Source: Glandiceps talaboti
Taxonomy: Eukaryota; Hemichordata; Enteropneusta; Spengelidae
Direction of reading: 5' to 3'
Assembly: GCF_964340395.1 (NCBI RefSeq)
Contig: NC_135564.1
Coordinates: 15,317,012 to 15,381,011, forward strand
Length of the DNA stretch: 64,000 bases
Shown here: positions 1-12,855 of the stretch, piece by piece
How positions within the stretch are numbered: the stretch's first letter is position 1
How the letters are laid out: every line of letters begins with the position of its first letter
Position numbers and translations under genes: made by a program
The notes under the pieces: model-generated
The model's database searches: none
What the model was told of the DNA's origin: nothing
Seen by the model: the letters and a program-made list of their open reading frames with translations, nothing else

Positions 1-59
1 ACAAGCTGAGTTTTTAAGCTTTTTACTCAAGTGGAAAAAGTTGATAAAACCACATTCCA

Positions 60-262
60 GTATAATTGTCTTCTGGCATTGTTAGTACAGTTGATTGCAT
101 ATTATGGATTTCCCTGAACATTTTTATTATACATATGATAAACTGCATCATCGGATCATTCACAAGTTATATCAAAATATCAGGTTTGAGTTCAGTCAAT
201 TGAAAGTGGTCGCTAAGTGTGCTTCAGTAATTAAAACAGTGCAAGTACCTTCTAGATATGCA
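60..262 (+). repeat. Dispersed repeat, copy 1
   Basis: Shares long stretches with 26275-26470 in the same orientation, for example cctggtttgagttcagttaa and its diverged counterpart, with the same order of words around them (ttgattgcat, catcggatat, tggctaagt). No coding potential is visible. The family is not identified. Confidence 0.6.
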
Positions 263-811
263 GCGAAAATTACTCCCAAATAGGCCTTTTTTTTACGAAT
301 TTCAGAACATATTCATTTTGAAACTTGATCTTACCAGTTTCAACATCTAAGTCACCAGGGCTCTAAATTTAGCAAAGCACATAAAGTCAATGGAAAATAT
401 AGTGTTCATGTTTCGAAAATATATTAATAGTAAATGTATACAATAATTAATATAGTAAAATATAGTTACTTTGGAATTGTGAATTTGAAATGAATACCTA
501 TCATTTCATCATCAAGGTTCATAGTACGAGTAGACAAAATGAAATATTACATTCAATTTTAATTTATTGTGCTAAAGTGAAAATAATGCAATATCTATTA
601 TCTATAGTAGATTTTGGTATTGTCATCATAAATAATAATGTCACATGGTTTCAACTCAAATTGTAACAACTGGTATACATTTTGTACATGTATAAAAATT
701 ACATTTTTGGTATTTCTCGCTATTTTTAAATTCAGTTGGCAAATCACAGACACACATACAAATGTACAATACACAGAGATGCATGTAAATTTACACACAT
801 ACATGAATGCA

Positions 812-928
812 TGTACACACACACACATGGAGGGGGGAGGGAGAGACAGAGAGAGACAGAGACAGACAGAGACAGACAGGCAGACAGACAGACAGAGAGA
901 CAGAGAGAGAGAGAGAGAGGGGGGACAC
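812..928. repeat. CA then GA/GACA microsatellite
   Basis: A run of (CA)n, then G-rich sequence, then mixed (GACA)n and (GA)n. It creates serine/leucine-rich or Arg/Glu-rich open frames on both strands that are not genes. Confidence 0.9.
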
Positions 929-3271
929 ACACGCAATTCTCTGAAGAAGAAAAAAAGTGTACATCAGTTTAGTAGAAAGATTTTGATCTTTCCTATGAAT
1001 ACGATATTCATGTAAAAATGATAGAAGCCATATTATTTGAAATCTACATAAAACCATACCTAGTTCATACAGTAGGAAATTCTAAAATGACTTTTTTCTT
1101 GAAGACTAAGACTGTTCTTGAAGTAATTCATGTAGGATTATCAAGTTGAGTTGACAATTCCCTTGATGAGATACCTCTCTTTCCATTATAAAATAACAGT
1201 CGAGTGATTTTTCAAATTTACTAGTAGAGTTTCATGCGAATAGAATAATTCATACAAAATGAATTGAAAATTGAATACTTTGGGATTCTTTTATCGTAAC
1301 AGTAATTGAATTTCCTAGGTTCCTTATATCATTTCGTATTCTTTAATCAGTTTTGGAGTTTGTTGAGTGACTCGTCACATTGTAGTATGCACTGATGTAA
1401 GATGCTGGAAAGATAATCTCTGTCAACAATGCGTCTCTGATATTACTTTCTGGAGTCATTTCGTCATCTTTTCTTATAATGTAATTACCGAGGAAAATAG
1501 GAATGATAGAAAGAGATTTGTCAGTACATTCAGATAATGTTTTCACTAGAACACAATTATAGTATTTTGTAGCCAAATATAGTTGAATAATGGAGAAAGT
1601 AATCTTCTATGGCCTTGATGTAGGTTTTATGGACAGAGATTGTACAGAGAATGGGCTCAGCCTAGATGGATGTTTTATCAAATATCCCTTGAAATGCTAA
1701 AATACATTTGAAATAGATACGATCAAACCAGAAAGACTATAGAGTTTCAATTAGGCAACACATTTTTTTTTTAAATCTCACACAGCATTTTTTGCTAAGA
1801 ATTACATAAACAATATACCGTGGTACTTGCACTAACAGCGTGCAAGCAGACGAAATGTTATGTTTTATCTCAGTGTGAACACAAATAAACATTTTTGTGT
1901 TTGAATCTTCCTTGTTTCATCTGACTATGATGTTGATTTGTGTTCACAGTGAGAATAAAATGTATCATATTATATGTTTGCATGCTATCAGTGCCTGTTG
2001 CTTTATGTGGTTTGTAACAAAAACCTTGTGGATGACATGGAAAACATTGAAATGCCTAATTGAACTTCATAGTCACTCTGACTTGATAGTAATTTGCATA
2101 GTTTTGGTAATAATGTTGAACTTGATATTAAGAACTAATTTCATTTTTGTTAAACCTGTAATCAAATCCAAGTCTGGACCATCAAGTGGATTATTTATTG
2201 TATTACAATGCTCTTTTTTAAGCTTTTGGAGGCAAAGTGTGCTGAGTGGCATTATAATTTATATGGAAAATTATTGCAAAGGTGGAGTTAATGATTTTTC
2301 CATAGCAATATATAAGGACATCGTTATTATGGTATCTCATCGCACTAACCCAAATTTTTGAAATTTAGAAAAATATGAGATTATTAAAAAAAGTGTTGGT
2401 TTTTGAATCATAAAATGATTATATGTGTGCATTTTCATGATTAAAATTGAAGAATCTGATTTTTTTTTCAGCTGAAACACTACACCTTAACTTTCATGAT
2501 ATGTGATATGAAATAACCTAATTGAACAAATCTAAATCTCACCTACCCTAGGTTCATCCATGTATGTGTGTGCATAAACCACTTATCACACATTCTAGTA
2601 TCAAGTAACAAAAAATGAGGTCATAATATACAAATGTATGAATAAATGCATGGTTTTACAATACATTAGTTTTTTGTTCTTTCTCAGATTTCTCTATTAT
2701 TCTTTATCGTATTCTTAGTACAATTTGCCAACCAATTTTGTTAATGGAAAGATGTAGTTTGAAAATCAAGCTGAGTGAAATTTTTTAAAGACCAAATCCA
2801 TTTTATGATTTGTCTACTTTCTGTAGTCTGTCTAGGAATTTTCTTTTGGGTTGAAAAGTTCAGTACAGTCAACTTATAGCTACATTTTAATTATTTATAA
2901 TCAATAAGATATATAGCTTAATTCAGGTCAATACATCCATTTAGTTTAGTATTTAAAAATTAAAGGTTTTAAATCAATGAACCTCTACTATTACCAGTCG
3001 TATATCAAAAAAGAGTTGAGTCCTCGTTGTGTCCTTGTTATAAAAGACAAAAGTAAATGCTGTTGGTTAAAATGATAACAAACAAGTTTTCTTTGGGTTT
3101 ATTAGGTTGAGAGAGGGGGGGGGGGAATAATTTGTCTTCTCGGGATGTTGGAGCTATTCCAAATCAACAAACAGTTGCTATCATTCTGCACCTAGTAACT
3201 TTCACGCTGGCGAGTGTGTGTGTTGTGGGTACATGGTGTATAGTGTGTTCAATTTATTTTATATATATACA

Positions 3272-3510
3272 GGTTGTTTGGTTCTGTTTGGTTCCTCTAA
3301 TTTCAATGCTGATAATAGCCTTTAAACTGCTGATGAGCCGTATCTCGAAATATCTGTTATTACTTGTTTAGGTACTGACTAGCATAGCGGGTTCTATCTA
3401 TTCAATGTACTGGTTGTTTGGTTCTGTTTGGTTCCTCTAATTCCAATGCTGATATAGCCTTTACACTGATAATGAGCCGTAGCTCAAAATGTCTGTTATT
3501 ACTTGTTTTT
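3272..3510 (+). repeat. Two-copy tandem duplication, period about 140 bp
   Basis: The segment starting ggttgtttggttctgtttgg occurs at about 3272 and again at about 3412, followed both times by the same 90 or so bases (cctctaatt..caatgctgata, gagccgta, ctgttattacttg). The open frame across the first copy is not conserved in the second, so I do not call a gene. An 11-G run precedes it at 3115-3125. Confidence 0.75.
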
Positions 3511-4610
3511 CAAGGACTGAAGTAATACATATTACGTCCTGTACTGGTTTTCTTGTGGGTCACCATGTACATGTAGGTTAGGGAACACTGCGTTACAAGA
3601 AATTGCTGTGCGACAGTGCACAACAAATTGGCATTGAGAACACACTGTTCAGGTGGATGTCAATGTTGTCTTTATTACAGTGGTGGAATTCTTCTCTGAG
3701 AAATTACAGTAAATTAATGATGGCATAGTATTCATTAATTATTAATAATGCCAGTAAACAAAATATATTAATGAGTTTGTATGTAATAGTTCAGGGACAA
3801 TTGAGAGCTGGTAATTACTGAAGGCTGTCAAAGTATAAAAATACATAATTCATAATTGTGTTATCAAATATAAATGTCTTACAGTTTTTTTGGAGAAGCT
3901 TGCCCAGGCTGTCAAACCATCTATTAAGAATAGTGAGCCTGATCACAAAGTTTCATGTTGAGATAAACACAAAAAAGATAACACACAAACATCCCATACA
4001 AAATTTTTATTTATATTTAGTTAATGATATAAACAGTAACTGCATGAAAGAAACAGTTTAATTAGCTGTAACAGATTCATTGTTACTGTGTCTTTACCAG
4101 GACTTTTGTGTTTAATTTTACCTTAGTAGGGACAGCATTGTTTTGTGTGTGTTGCTTATTCCTTCTTGTTCGTGTTTTAGTTCTTTTGAGTATGTTTATG
4201 AAATTGAAAAAAAAATGACATAATTTTTTTTTAAAAACTCAAAGAATTGAAATGAGCAAAATAAGTTAAACAGCACATATCAGATACATTATAAATTCAT
4301 TATTCGTAATCCTGAAAAGGTTGTCATAATATTGATATATTAATGTTTTCAGTATAACTAGAATTTCATATGCTTAAAATGAAATTGAACAATTTCTGTT
4401 AGAAAATTTTGTCTTCCCCATAGACAAAATTATTATGGTAAAAAAAAATATTCAAAGGGCCAGGATGAATAATAAATTGTAAAAAATATTATTTTGATGG
4501 CTATCATGTTGATCTAGTCATCGGACATCCAATATGCCAACGTAACTTTTTGTAAGAACATTATGATGCAAGCTCATCTGTGTATGTTACTGTATCAACA
4601 TGGAAGTTTT

Positions 4611-4843
4611 AAACTTTTGAGACATTACACAAACAATTGATATTTAGTGAAAGCAAAACCTGAAGCTTTCGTCCACACCCGTGGACTTGTTCATTAGTCT
4701 GATGTTCTTTTGTCACATGATTCCAGTAATAAATCATGTGACCAGCCCAGAACATCAGACTGGTAATCAAGTCCACAGGTGTGGACGAAAGCTTTAGTTT
4801 TCATTTCACTAAATATCAATTGTGTGTAGTGTCTTCAAAGTTT
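4611..4843. mobile_element. Foldback (MITE-like) element
   Basis: An imperfect palindrome of about 230 bp. The left arm runs through attgatatttagtga, gaagctttcgtccacac and gtctgatgttct. The right arm repeats these in reverse complement (agaacatcagac, gtgtggacgaaagcttt, cactaaatatcaat). Arms are about 90 bp with a short centre. It codes for nothing and is typical of a non-autonomous DNA element. Confidence 0.75.
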
Positions 4844-4934
4844 ATGTCTATGTTGAGGACATTTTGTGTACTGTAGTTCATTTTGTTATCAATAATTGAC
4901 AATTTGTTCACGTCTGTTTTTGTTTCTTTTACAG

Positions 4935-7900
4935 AGAATTAATAGAATTAATCCAAGATATTGAAGAAAGAGAGTTTTCTGGCAAACCTGTGAGTATTTG
5001 TATAACTACTCTCATGTTCGTAAAAAGTTTGGTTCTCCATTTTCCAAAACAAAAAATTAGTAGCCATTTTGAATGACTATATTTGAGACGTTGGCAGTTT
5101 TGTGAAATGATGGATGATTTTGATATGAATATGTCATACATGTGTATGTGTTTGACTGAGAAGTCTTCTATCAAGAAAAAAAATGGAAATAAATAAATAA
5201 ATAAATGAATAAAATAAATTGTTAGAAAACTGCTATGTGATTGGCCCATTCATACAAGTCAGTTAATGATGTAGAATCACAGCAATGATAAAATACAGAT
5301 TATTCATAATAATTTAATATAATTTTTGTTAGTACAGAATTTTTTCAACTAGCACAACAAATGATTCAAATTAGCATATATGCATATTAATGATTGTGCA
5401 TAACTTTCTGTGGTCTATGTGGTCGAAACAACCCATATATAGAGAATATAATATTGTTCATGGTTCCAAGAATCAATCGACATACTGAATGATTAAATCA
5501 TTGCATGATCAAGGTCCATAGTAGATGAGTCAAGATGTTGAATTCGTTTCCAGTTTATCAAATCCAAAGTAACTATCTTGTACTGTCTAACACTATTACC
5601 CTGGTACATGTAGTTGAGTCTTCGGTTTTTTTAAGATAAGACACAAACTAAAACTATTGTCGCAACATGGATACAACAGTGATAAGCTATTGAATAGATG
5701 TTGGATTAATTATAGTCTCAGTAGGGAGGTGTCTCTGAAAACTAGTTTATTTAGAGTTTCATAAACTTGTAGGGCTGTTTTGGGACTTCCAATGCTTACA
5801 CTATGTTGATCACAGTGCGATTAAAATTGCACCACAGGGGAACTGCTATCATCCATTTGTGTAATCTACCACATTGAAAAACAATAGATTTAGTTTGTGT
5901 CTATCTTAGTAAACTGGAGGCAGGATTGTACCAGTGTCATATCTTGACTATATAGCATTGTGATCATACCAGTGATATATAATGAGTGTGTTTAATAATA
6001 TGTCTGTTTTGTTTCACTTTGCAGTCAGGAAAACCTAATTTTGACATGAAGAAGTTGTCACCACTGGAATCTGGTGGAGCTGAGTTACTACAACAAGAAA
6101 TTGAAAGACTTAATGAAGAAAATGAGAAATTGAGAGATAGACTCCGATCTGTAGAAGCTAGAGTGAGTGATGAAAGCTATCTTATAACTTCATGGTGTGA
6201 GCTTTTCACCCAAACAGGCAGGAATAACCATTCAAATATCTTTTGTATAATATAGATCTCTTTTGCCCCAAGTGTTTTTTAGTAAGCAAAATTTTTTTAA
6301 AATGTATGTTTTTGTTAACATGACTTGAGAAAATAGCGTATTTGTATTTGTTATATTTTGCAATAGCATAAAATATCACATTATGGATACGTTGCCTTTT
6401 ATAATTAAATAAATAAATAAATAAATAAAATAAATGAAATATACATAGTATATATTACCTGTTCTGTGAATAATTTCAGGCTACTGGCGCCTTACATGAC
6501 AAATCTAGACTTGAATCTGATCTTCAAAGAACACAAGATGAGCTGAGAGATGCACATGGAAGACCTATTGGTGATAGAAGTGGAGAATTTGCTGACTTGG
6601 AAGGCAAAATGTCAAGAGTCAAGATGGAAATGGAAAAGGTAAGGAGATATACATGATGTTATAATATGTCTGCTATGATATGCATGATTTTATTAGCAAT
6701 ATATAGGATATGATAGGAAACGATACAATATGATATGGTACGATACAATATGGTACGACACACAATATGATACGATACATGATACGACAATACAATACAA
6801 TACAGTATATGATACAATACGATACGATACACAAAATGATACGATACATGGTATGACGATATGATGCAATACAATCTGATATGCAATATGATACAATGTG
6901 ATACAATACAGTATGATGCGATATGATACAATACAATACGATACACAATATAATATGATACAAAGATACGATACAATACAATATGATACAATACAATGCG
7001 GAATGATATGATACATGATATGGTATGACTGTGATGCAATAGTATACAATGTGATGTGATACGAATTGATACATTATATATGATACGATATGATATATTA
7101 TTATGCAATATATTTTGCCATATATGATAGACCTTCAGCCTGTAATGTGCCAAGTTAAACTATATTGTACTGCTCTGTCCTGCCTGACCATTATTTTTGC
7201 AGCCTATATGCAAATTTCATCTCTTGGGTATATATTTACAAGTAGATCCCCTCTCAAGTGTCATCAATCCCCAAAATATATACAATATGATATATAATAA
7301 GTCATGTCGTAGAACATGTATTTGGCTGGATATCCTGGATATCAGATCGTGCTCAACCAAATATAACAGTGTAAGATTCAACAGATAGTATGTACAGTAA
7401 CAATTCATTGTCATTATATTTCATAACCCAAACAGTAGGTTGGTACAAATATACTAATACTCGTCATCATCAGGTCGAGCTATTTTTATGTTGCATGTTT
7501 CCTGGTACAATGTAGGTCGCGTCAATTTATACCAGAATCTCTTTTTCCAAAGTGTCAACAAATGTTGCAGCAGGACGCCCTTTTGATCTTTTTCCTAGCT
7601 GTGGTTCCCAGAGCAGAACTTGGTGGCTAGCTTCTCGTTCTCTTCTCCTGCAATGACCTCTGAATCCGAGGTGCTTCTGTTGTAGGGTTTGAGACACCCT
7701 TAGGCCCCGGGAGGGAGCCATACATACTAATAAATGCATACTAATTGACAGTAAAGACCTCTTTCATTTGAAATAATTTAAAATTTCTTACAACATATTA
7801 AAATTTGACAGCCTGTCGAGTCCACCCCTGACAATGCTGATAAGATATCATTATAGAATATGTGAGATTCATATTCCTAAACATTTTGATAATTTGTGAG

Positions 7901-8124
7901 TTGAATAGGAATATAATGCTGAATCCAGAGTCCAGAAAAATATATTCTGAAGTTTACTACTTTTTCCCCTTAATTTTCGAACTTTAGAACTTACAAAGTA
8001 GTGCAAGTGCTCAAGATAAGTTGTCAGGTGATCTGACAGACACAAAACATAGGCTGCTGGAAATACAAGAACAACTAGAAATGGCAGAAAGGGTGAGTAA
8101 ACTTGCTTTGATGAAGATGTTGTT

Positions 8125-8156
<32 letters not shown>

Positions 8157-9005
8157 CGTTGTTATGAAACACAGTAGAAAGTCTTCATAGCTGATGTAAT
8201 TATTCCTATTCTGGTAACCCATCAATGTCAAAAGAATTGCCACAAGAGGGTGCCCTCACCTGAGGAAATAAAGTAAATCACATGGCAGTATGGAGGAGTT
8301 TAAATGTAGTGGAAATAACTCATTCTGTTTGTGAAAATTATGTGATCTTTAGCAAAGTTATAAGAATGCTTTGACTGGTTGAAAATGTAACTAACTTTGC
8401 TGTGAAACACTTGGAAATGATAATTTAAAAAAAAAAAAATTAAAGCTATAGTGCTCAACAATCATGGCCTGCCATACAGATAACACCCCTAATCCAAATT
8501 TCAAGGGAACAAAAGTTTGAAGTGACAGAAAGCTATCATTTGTCACATGTGACAAACATATATGGAGCACTTTTAAAGTCTTGTTATAGTAATGACCAAC
8601 CCTGGTCTACATTTTGTCACTTCATTGCAGTAAGGTCATATCTGCCTATACTGTATACAGTTGCATAGCAGATACGACCTTTACTGCACTAACGACGATT
8701 TCCTGTTGAAACTCTAGTTAGAGTAGCACCCCTAGTGGCAAAACTGCACAATCTTTTGTCTTTCTTATAACTGACACATCATGAATTACATCACTAATTG
8801 TTTGTGTACAGTTAATAAGATAAGATATGAATATCAATGAATTCATGAATATTCATATGTGTTATTTATATCAACCAAATAGGAGTTGGAGAAGAAGTTT
8901 AGTCAAACAGGAGCCTACAAGAACATGAAGAAAATGTTGGAGAAAAAGAATGAACAAATAAAGGACTTGAGAAGACGACTACGTAAATATGAACCAGATG
9001 ATTAG
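4935..9005 (+). CDS. LZTFL1: Leucine zipper transcription factor-like 1 (LZTFL1), C-terminal exons
   Basis: Five coding exons: 4935-4989, 6025-6162, 6480-6638, 7988-8092, 8883-9005 (stop TAG 9003-9005). All junctions are GT-AG and in frame, giving the last 192 or so residues. The protein is almost entirely charged coiled coil. Blocks that match the vertebrate protein as I know it include LNEENEKLRDRLRSVEA, EQLEMAERELEKKF, YKNMKKMLEKKNEQIKDLR and the terminus KYEPDD. LZTFL1 (BBS17) is a cytoplasmic protein that binds the BBSome and limits its entry into cilia, affecting trafficking of ciliary membrane receptors. The first visible exon enters mid-codon (final base of an Arg codon), so at least one earlier exon exists, about 100 residues being absent relative to the 299-residue human protein. 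Introns carry a MITE, a GATAC-type minisatellite and a LINE relic, none reaching an exon. Confidence 0.93.
5631..5911 (+). mobile_element. MITE-like element with about 27-bp inverted ends, copy 1
   Basis: Begins aagataagacacaaactaaa and ends with its imperfect reverse complement (tttagtttgtgtctatctt). A reverse-orientation, partial copy lies at 40441-40640, sharing the interior words gggacttccaatg, ctagtttattta and ggaactgctatca. A shorter fragment is near 51000-51075. It sits in an LZTFL1 intron. Confidence 0.7.
6700..7095. repeat. GATAC/AATAC pentanucleotide minisatellite
   Basis: About 400 bp built from degenerate gatac, aatac and gatatg steps, in the LZTFL1 intron after the exon ending at 6638. 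Three overlapping minus-strand open frames rich in Tyr, Ile and His are products of the repeat, not genes. Confidence 0.85.
7527..7710 (-). pseudogene. LINE reverse transcriptase C-terminal relic
   Basis: The minus strand encodes GHCRRREREASHQVLLWEP followed by KRSKGRPAATFVDTLEKE. This has the GHC..R..E.....LLW.P..G.R..GRP..T..D.L layout found at the C-terminus of non-LTR retrotransposon polymerases of marine invertebrates. Only this terminal piece is present, inside an LZTFL1 intron, and nothing upstream on the same strand continues the polymerase. Assignment is from motif memory, not a search. Confidence 0.6.
8117..8156 (+). repeat. (TTG)n microsatellite
   Basis: About 13 perfect GTT/TTG units starting 25 bp after the LZTFL1 donor at 8093. 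Too close to the donor to ignore in splicing studies, but an ordinary microsatellite. Confidence 0.85.
8539..8556. other. 18-bp perfect palindrome
   Basis: TTTGTCACATGTGACAAA is fully self-complementary and carries a CACATGTG E-box-like core. It lies in an LZTFL1 intron. A second inverted pair follows at about 8630-8690 (gcagtaaggtcatatctgc versus gcagatacgacctttactgc), so the surrounding 250 bp may be another foldback element. Confidence 0.5.
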
Positions 9006-9135
9006 AGAGAAAAAATATGCTGCAGATATATGAATTTCCCTAAAATGTAATGTAACCATTTGTACAGTTCCAATGTAGTCAGTCTGAGAGGACACTGAGG
9101 TAAAATTTCTTTTTGAAACAGTGAACTTTTACCAT

Positions 9136-9159
9136 GGGGGGGGGGGGGGGGGGGGGGGG
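9136..9159 (+). repeat. Poly(G) run, 24 nt
   Basis: Uninterrupted run of 24 G just 131 bp after the LZTFL1 stop codon, so probably in the 3' UTR. Similar runs occur at 16160-16189 (30 G), 42727-42745 (19 G), 11146-11166 (21 C) and 51145-51162 (18 C). Confidence 0.9.
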
Positions 9160-9200
9160 TAAAATGAAACCTCTTGACTCTTGAAGAGTAAATTTTTATT

Positions 9201-9372
9201 GCAGTGTTTTTGCTAAGGTTGGGGAACCTTGGTAACAGAAAGTGGAATATGGTAAAAAATTAGCATAGTTTCCCATACATTATACCATAATTTGGTTGGA
9301 GAACCCCCGGTAAAATGACTTGGGAACTCAGGTAGACTTTACCTGCTTACCGCCCTTAACAAAAATACTGTG
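9201..9372 (+). mobile_element. Small MITE-like element, copy 1
   Basis: Starts cagtgtttttgctaaggttg and ends with ccttaacaaaaatactgtg, which is its approximate reverse complement. Related copies lie at 9845-10020 and 17411-17582, sharing gggaaccc, ggtaa..agaaagtgg and gggaactca..tagattttacctg. Confidence 0.65.
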
Positions 9373-9844
9373 TTGTATTGAAAACAATCTACAGAAAACA
9401 TGGTGTTGTATAGGCACACTATGTATTTTTGAAACTGACATCAAGTCCATTACTGCTTCAGTCAGGAATTTTACTTTCATTGTTATGACTATAGTCACTC
9501 ATTCTTGCTGTAAGGCTAAAATCTACACTAAGTGTAGTCACAAATACTTACAGAAATGACATTGTAGGCAGCTGAAAAAAGGGCATGTGAAATTGCTTCT
9601 TTGGTAATATTCCCATTATCAGATGTGTCATGTATGTAACACTTGCTTATGACTTGGAGTTAGACGGATTTCGGTTCTATGCTGTACATTTTTTTATGTC
9701 ATGACTACATGTACATTTAGATTTTATGAAAGTCTTGCCGTACACTATGCAATGAGTTCAGCCACTGATAATTTGAAGCACCGCATCAGAAAGCAACATA
9801 ATTTAGCTAGTGTAGAAGATAGTGGCGTGTACATCAACGGAATT

Positions 9845-10020
9845 TAGTGTTTTTGCAAAGGCTTGGGAACCCCAGTAAGATATAGTGATGAAATCAGGTA
9901 AAATTTGTGTAGATGTAATTTTTAAATACTGGTGGGGGGGGACCCCAGTAATAGCGTAATAGTGATTGCAGAGTCCAATGAATGGGCCTTTCAGATAACC
10001 CCAGTTAAAGCCTTGGAAAT
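9845..10020 (+). mobile_element. Small MITE-like element, copy 2 (diverged)
   Basis: Starts tagtgtttttgcaaaggctt and ends ttaaagccttggaaat. It shares the ends and the ggaaccccagtaa word with the copy at 9201-9372, but its interior is different. Confidence 0.45.
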
Positions 10021-11241
10021 TCTACCTACATGTAGATACCAGAAGTCTAAAAAAAACAAAAAAACAAAAATACAGGTAGTACCCGCTGACACAAACGTAA
10101 TCCTCTCCTAATCTTGAATAATAATAGTCAATGAGTTGGCCTCTATCAGATATGTACTTTCTTTTAGTATACATAGGTAACTGGTCAAACACTGATGTCA
10201 AAGTACATCATTTCATTGCTTGTAAGCATAATTACAATCTCTGCCTCTTTGTACAAGGTTTTCAGTTTTCTCCATCTTCATATTCTGTGATAGACTGTAA
10301 GGTACATCGTGTCATTCCATCCTCACCAGTCTGCTCTAACTCTGAAAGGGTTTGACCGATGTGTGAGGGCGCCCTGTCATGACGTACTTTGCAGTCTAAT
10401 TCTGTGATAGTGTATAAATGATATATTATTATAGATCTACATGTAATCTTGAAGCATTCCTGAATTTATGCTTGAAGTCTCTGCAAAAGTGAATTCCCAC
10501 CAGAAATACTTGTGAGAGACACCTTCGTTTCAGATATTTTTTTCGCAGTGATTTTGCAGATTTGTTAAGCTGTAAAGAATATACCTGCGTAAAAAACCTT
10601 TATGAGTACAAAAGTGTAGTTAATGCTCAGTAAAGGTCACAGTTCAGCTTGAACTTTCAGACAGAAACACCAGAGTACAGGCGCCAAAGTAATTTTTTGG
10701 AAACCAGCTGAGCCAAATTGTATATATATACACGATCATGCAGAGCAGTCTCTATTTTGATTTTAGACCAAGCATATTAAAAACTTCTAACATGAGAATG
10801 AAATTCAGATTTAGTATGTAACAATATTATGAACTTTAAAAAAAAATACAAATTAGCATGTCCATGTATTTATGTATACATAGACTGTTTATTTCAGCAG
10901 CATATTGTGAAGTGTATGATATTGATCAGTTGTAGAGCAAATTACAGGGTATTAAGAATTTATTTTGTCGATTCTGAGTTTTACTTGAGATTTAGTTTTA
11001 ATATTTCTATGGTAACTGAAATGTACAAAGTAGAGTAAAAAACAATTATAGATGATATTCTACCATCAATAGCAAAAGTGCAGTCAGAATTATAAGTTAA
11101 GAGTAGTCGTATAAAAGTGATGTAAGAATACATTAAACTTTGATGCCCCCCCCCCCCCCCCCCCCCAAGTTTATGCATGGGCTTAATACGTAACAGTAAA
11201 TACCACCATAGTCACTGGTTTTGTCTGTAATTTATGATGTA

Positions 11242-11255
11242 TGAGGGCGCCCTCA
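11242..11255. other. 14-bp GC-rich palindrome
   Basis: TGAGGGCGCCCTCA is perfectly self-complementary. Shorter relatives (gagggcgccct, cagggcgccctct) occur near 10366 and 27195. They may be ends of worn repeat elements; no function can be read from them. Confidence 0.4.
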
Positions 11256-12525
11256 CACCAGCACTTATGTTGTATGTCCATGGAAGTGTGATTAAATCAA
11301 CACATGATGGAAACACTATGTTCGATTAATATAGTGTATTTGTTTACATTATGAAAGAACTATGGTAAACAAGAAATATTTTTTTATAAATAAATGTTCT
11401 TGTCTGCAGTCAAGTTAACATGGTAATTCTTTTTGAAAAGATGTTCCTCTTTCTACACAGGGGGTATTTGTTCACACACAAAATAGAAGTCAAAATTAGG
11501 AATATTCTTTTAAAAAGACATTAGGTGTTGTAAAGTTGTAGTTAGTGATTTCCACTTGTATAAAGATGAAAATATAAGATTTAGAAATACAGATCATAAC
11601 AGATTAAGTGTGAAATATGAAATATGAAAAATGGAAGTACCATAGTTGTATACTTTATGTGTTTGTGTTAGGTGCTAAAGTATCCTGGAATTATTAGTTT
11701 CATATTTGTAAATTTACAATGTATGTTTTTTAATAGTCTTGAAAATTTCACTTTTTTGTGAAAAAATTATTCAGTAACATTGTAGCCTGTTTACCGCGCT
11801 GTCAAGATACATCGGTAGCTGGTTGTACCTCCTAACCCTTCACACCTCTCGAGGGCTAACGAAGTATCTCGACAGCACCGTAACTGATTCTGTATTTTGA
11901 GTTATATCTCCTACTTACGTGAAATGAGCAAAATATGATCACCATGTTATTTCATTTCAAATTTTGCTCCCGTCCACCAAAACTGAATCGGAATACAATT
12001 AATGCAGTATGTATACTAAAATGAAGATGTAGTGGTCAGCAATCTAAAACTAAATTCTGATTTATTGCAGGGAAGTTATTTTGAGTGCGTGTAGAAAAGT
12101 GATTATACAGCAGTTATTTGTAAATTTTGGTAATTCACTTTTTTTCGAAATATTTGTAAGAAAGAAAACCTGTAAGGTTTTAGAGTAGCTACTTAAGTTA
12201 TATTATTAATGTCTCACTGAGTACTTGTAGTGACTTATTTCACTTTCCAGAGTTTTGTGTAGAGATGCCACGAAAGACGACGCTATTGTATGAATGTCCA
12301 CAGTTCAGTGTAGATTTTACCAAACCAGATACAACTACATGTAGTACCGTTATTCATATTTGTTGAATAGAGATTACTGTGATCAGATCACCAATTTATC
12401 AGCAGCAGACAACTAAAACTGAGTTTTGAAGGTGGTGGAAACTCGTTCTCCTTATTACAATATTAAAATTCCCTTACACAATGACCACAATAAATATTAG
12501 GGTATTCTGCAATCTGTATGTAAGC

Positions 12526-12717
12526 TGTGTCTTTTCACGTACAGCACCGCACCTCTGGAACACTTTCGCCACTGGGAATACGTCAAAAGCCCACAGCTTG
12601 TTCTTTTAGGAAGAACCTCAAAACATAACTTTTCAGCAGAGCTTTCAACATGTATACGTAATTGTACAGCACCTCTGAACTTTACTTAGTAGTGGATACT
12701 GGCACTTTACAAATGAC

Positions 12718-12757
<40 letters not shown>

Positions 12758-12782
12758 CTGACTGATTGACTGACTGACTGAC

Positions 12783-12854
<72 letters not shown>

Positions 12855-12855
12855 A
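12526..12855 (+). mobile_element. Degenerate LINE 3' end with (TGAT)n tail
   Basis: The segment encodes, across a single frameshift, SRTAPHLWNTFATG, then FRKNLKT and LFSRAFN. That is the usual C-terminal pattern (APrLWNsLP.....a.s...FK..LKT.LF..AF) of CR1/L2-like reverse transcriptases. It is followed by ggcactttacaaatgacttg and then about 135 bp of TGAT repeats with some TGAC units, the tail type of that clade. A TAG inside the frame and the frameshift show it is dead. Confidence 0.7.

Larger units (their letters stand above)
1..4934. other. LZTFL1 upstream intron or flank, no exon seen
   Basis: This AT-rich stretch precedes the first visible LZTFL1 exon and ends in its acceptor (tttcttttacag). 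I looked for exons encoding the N-terminal half of LZTFL1 and found none, so they should lie before the window. A 154-codon open frame at 1897-2361 begins at a GTG, has no splice context and resembles nothing I know; I treat it as chance. The stretch also holds a dispersed repeat (60-262), a GA/GACA microsatellite (812-928), a tandem duplication (3272-3510) and a foldback element (4611-4843), listed separately. Confidence 0.55.

Noticed and set aside
1897-2361. 154-codon plus-strand open frame
   Set aside because: Starts at GTG, has low-complexity hydrophobic content typical of AT-rich DNA, no splice sites, and no resemblance to the missing LZTFL1 N-terminus.
6659-7153. Overlapping minus-strand frames rich in Tyr, Ile, His and Ser
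   Set aside because: Products of the GATAC minisatellite; three frames are open at once because the pentamer lacks stops.
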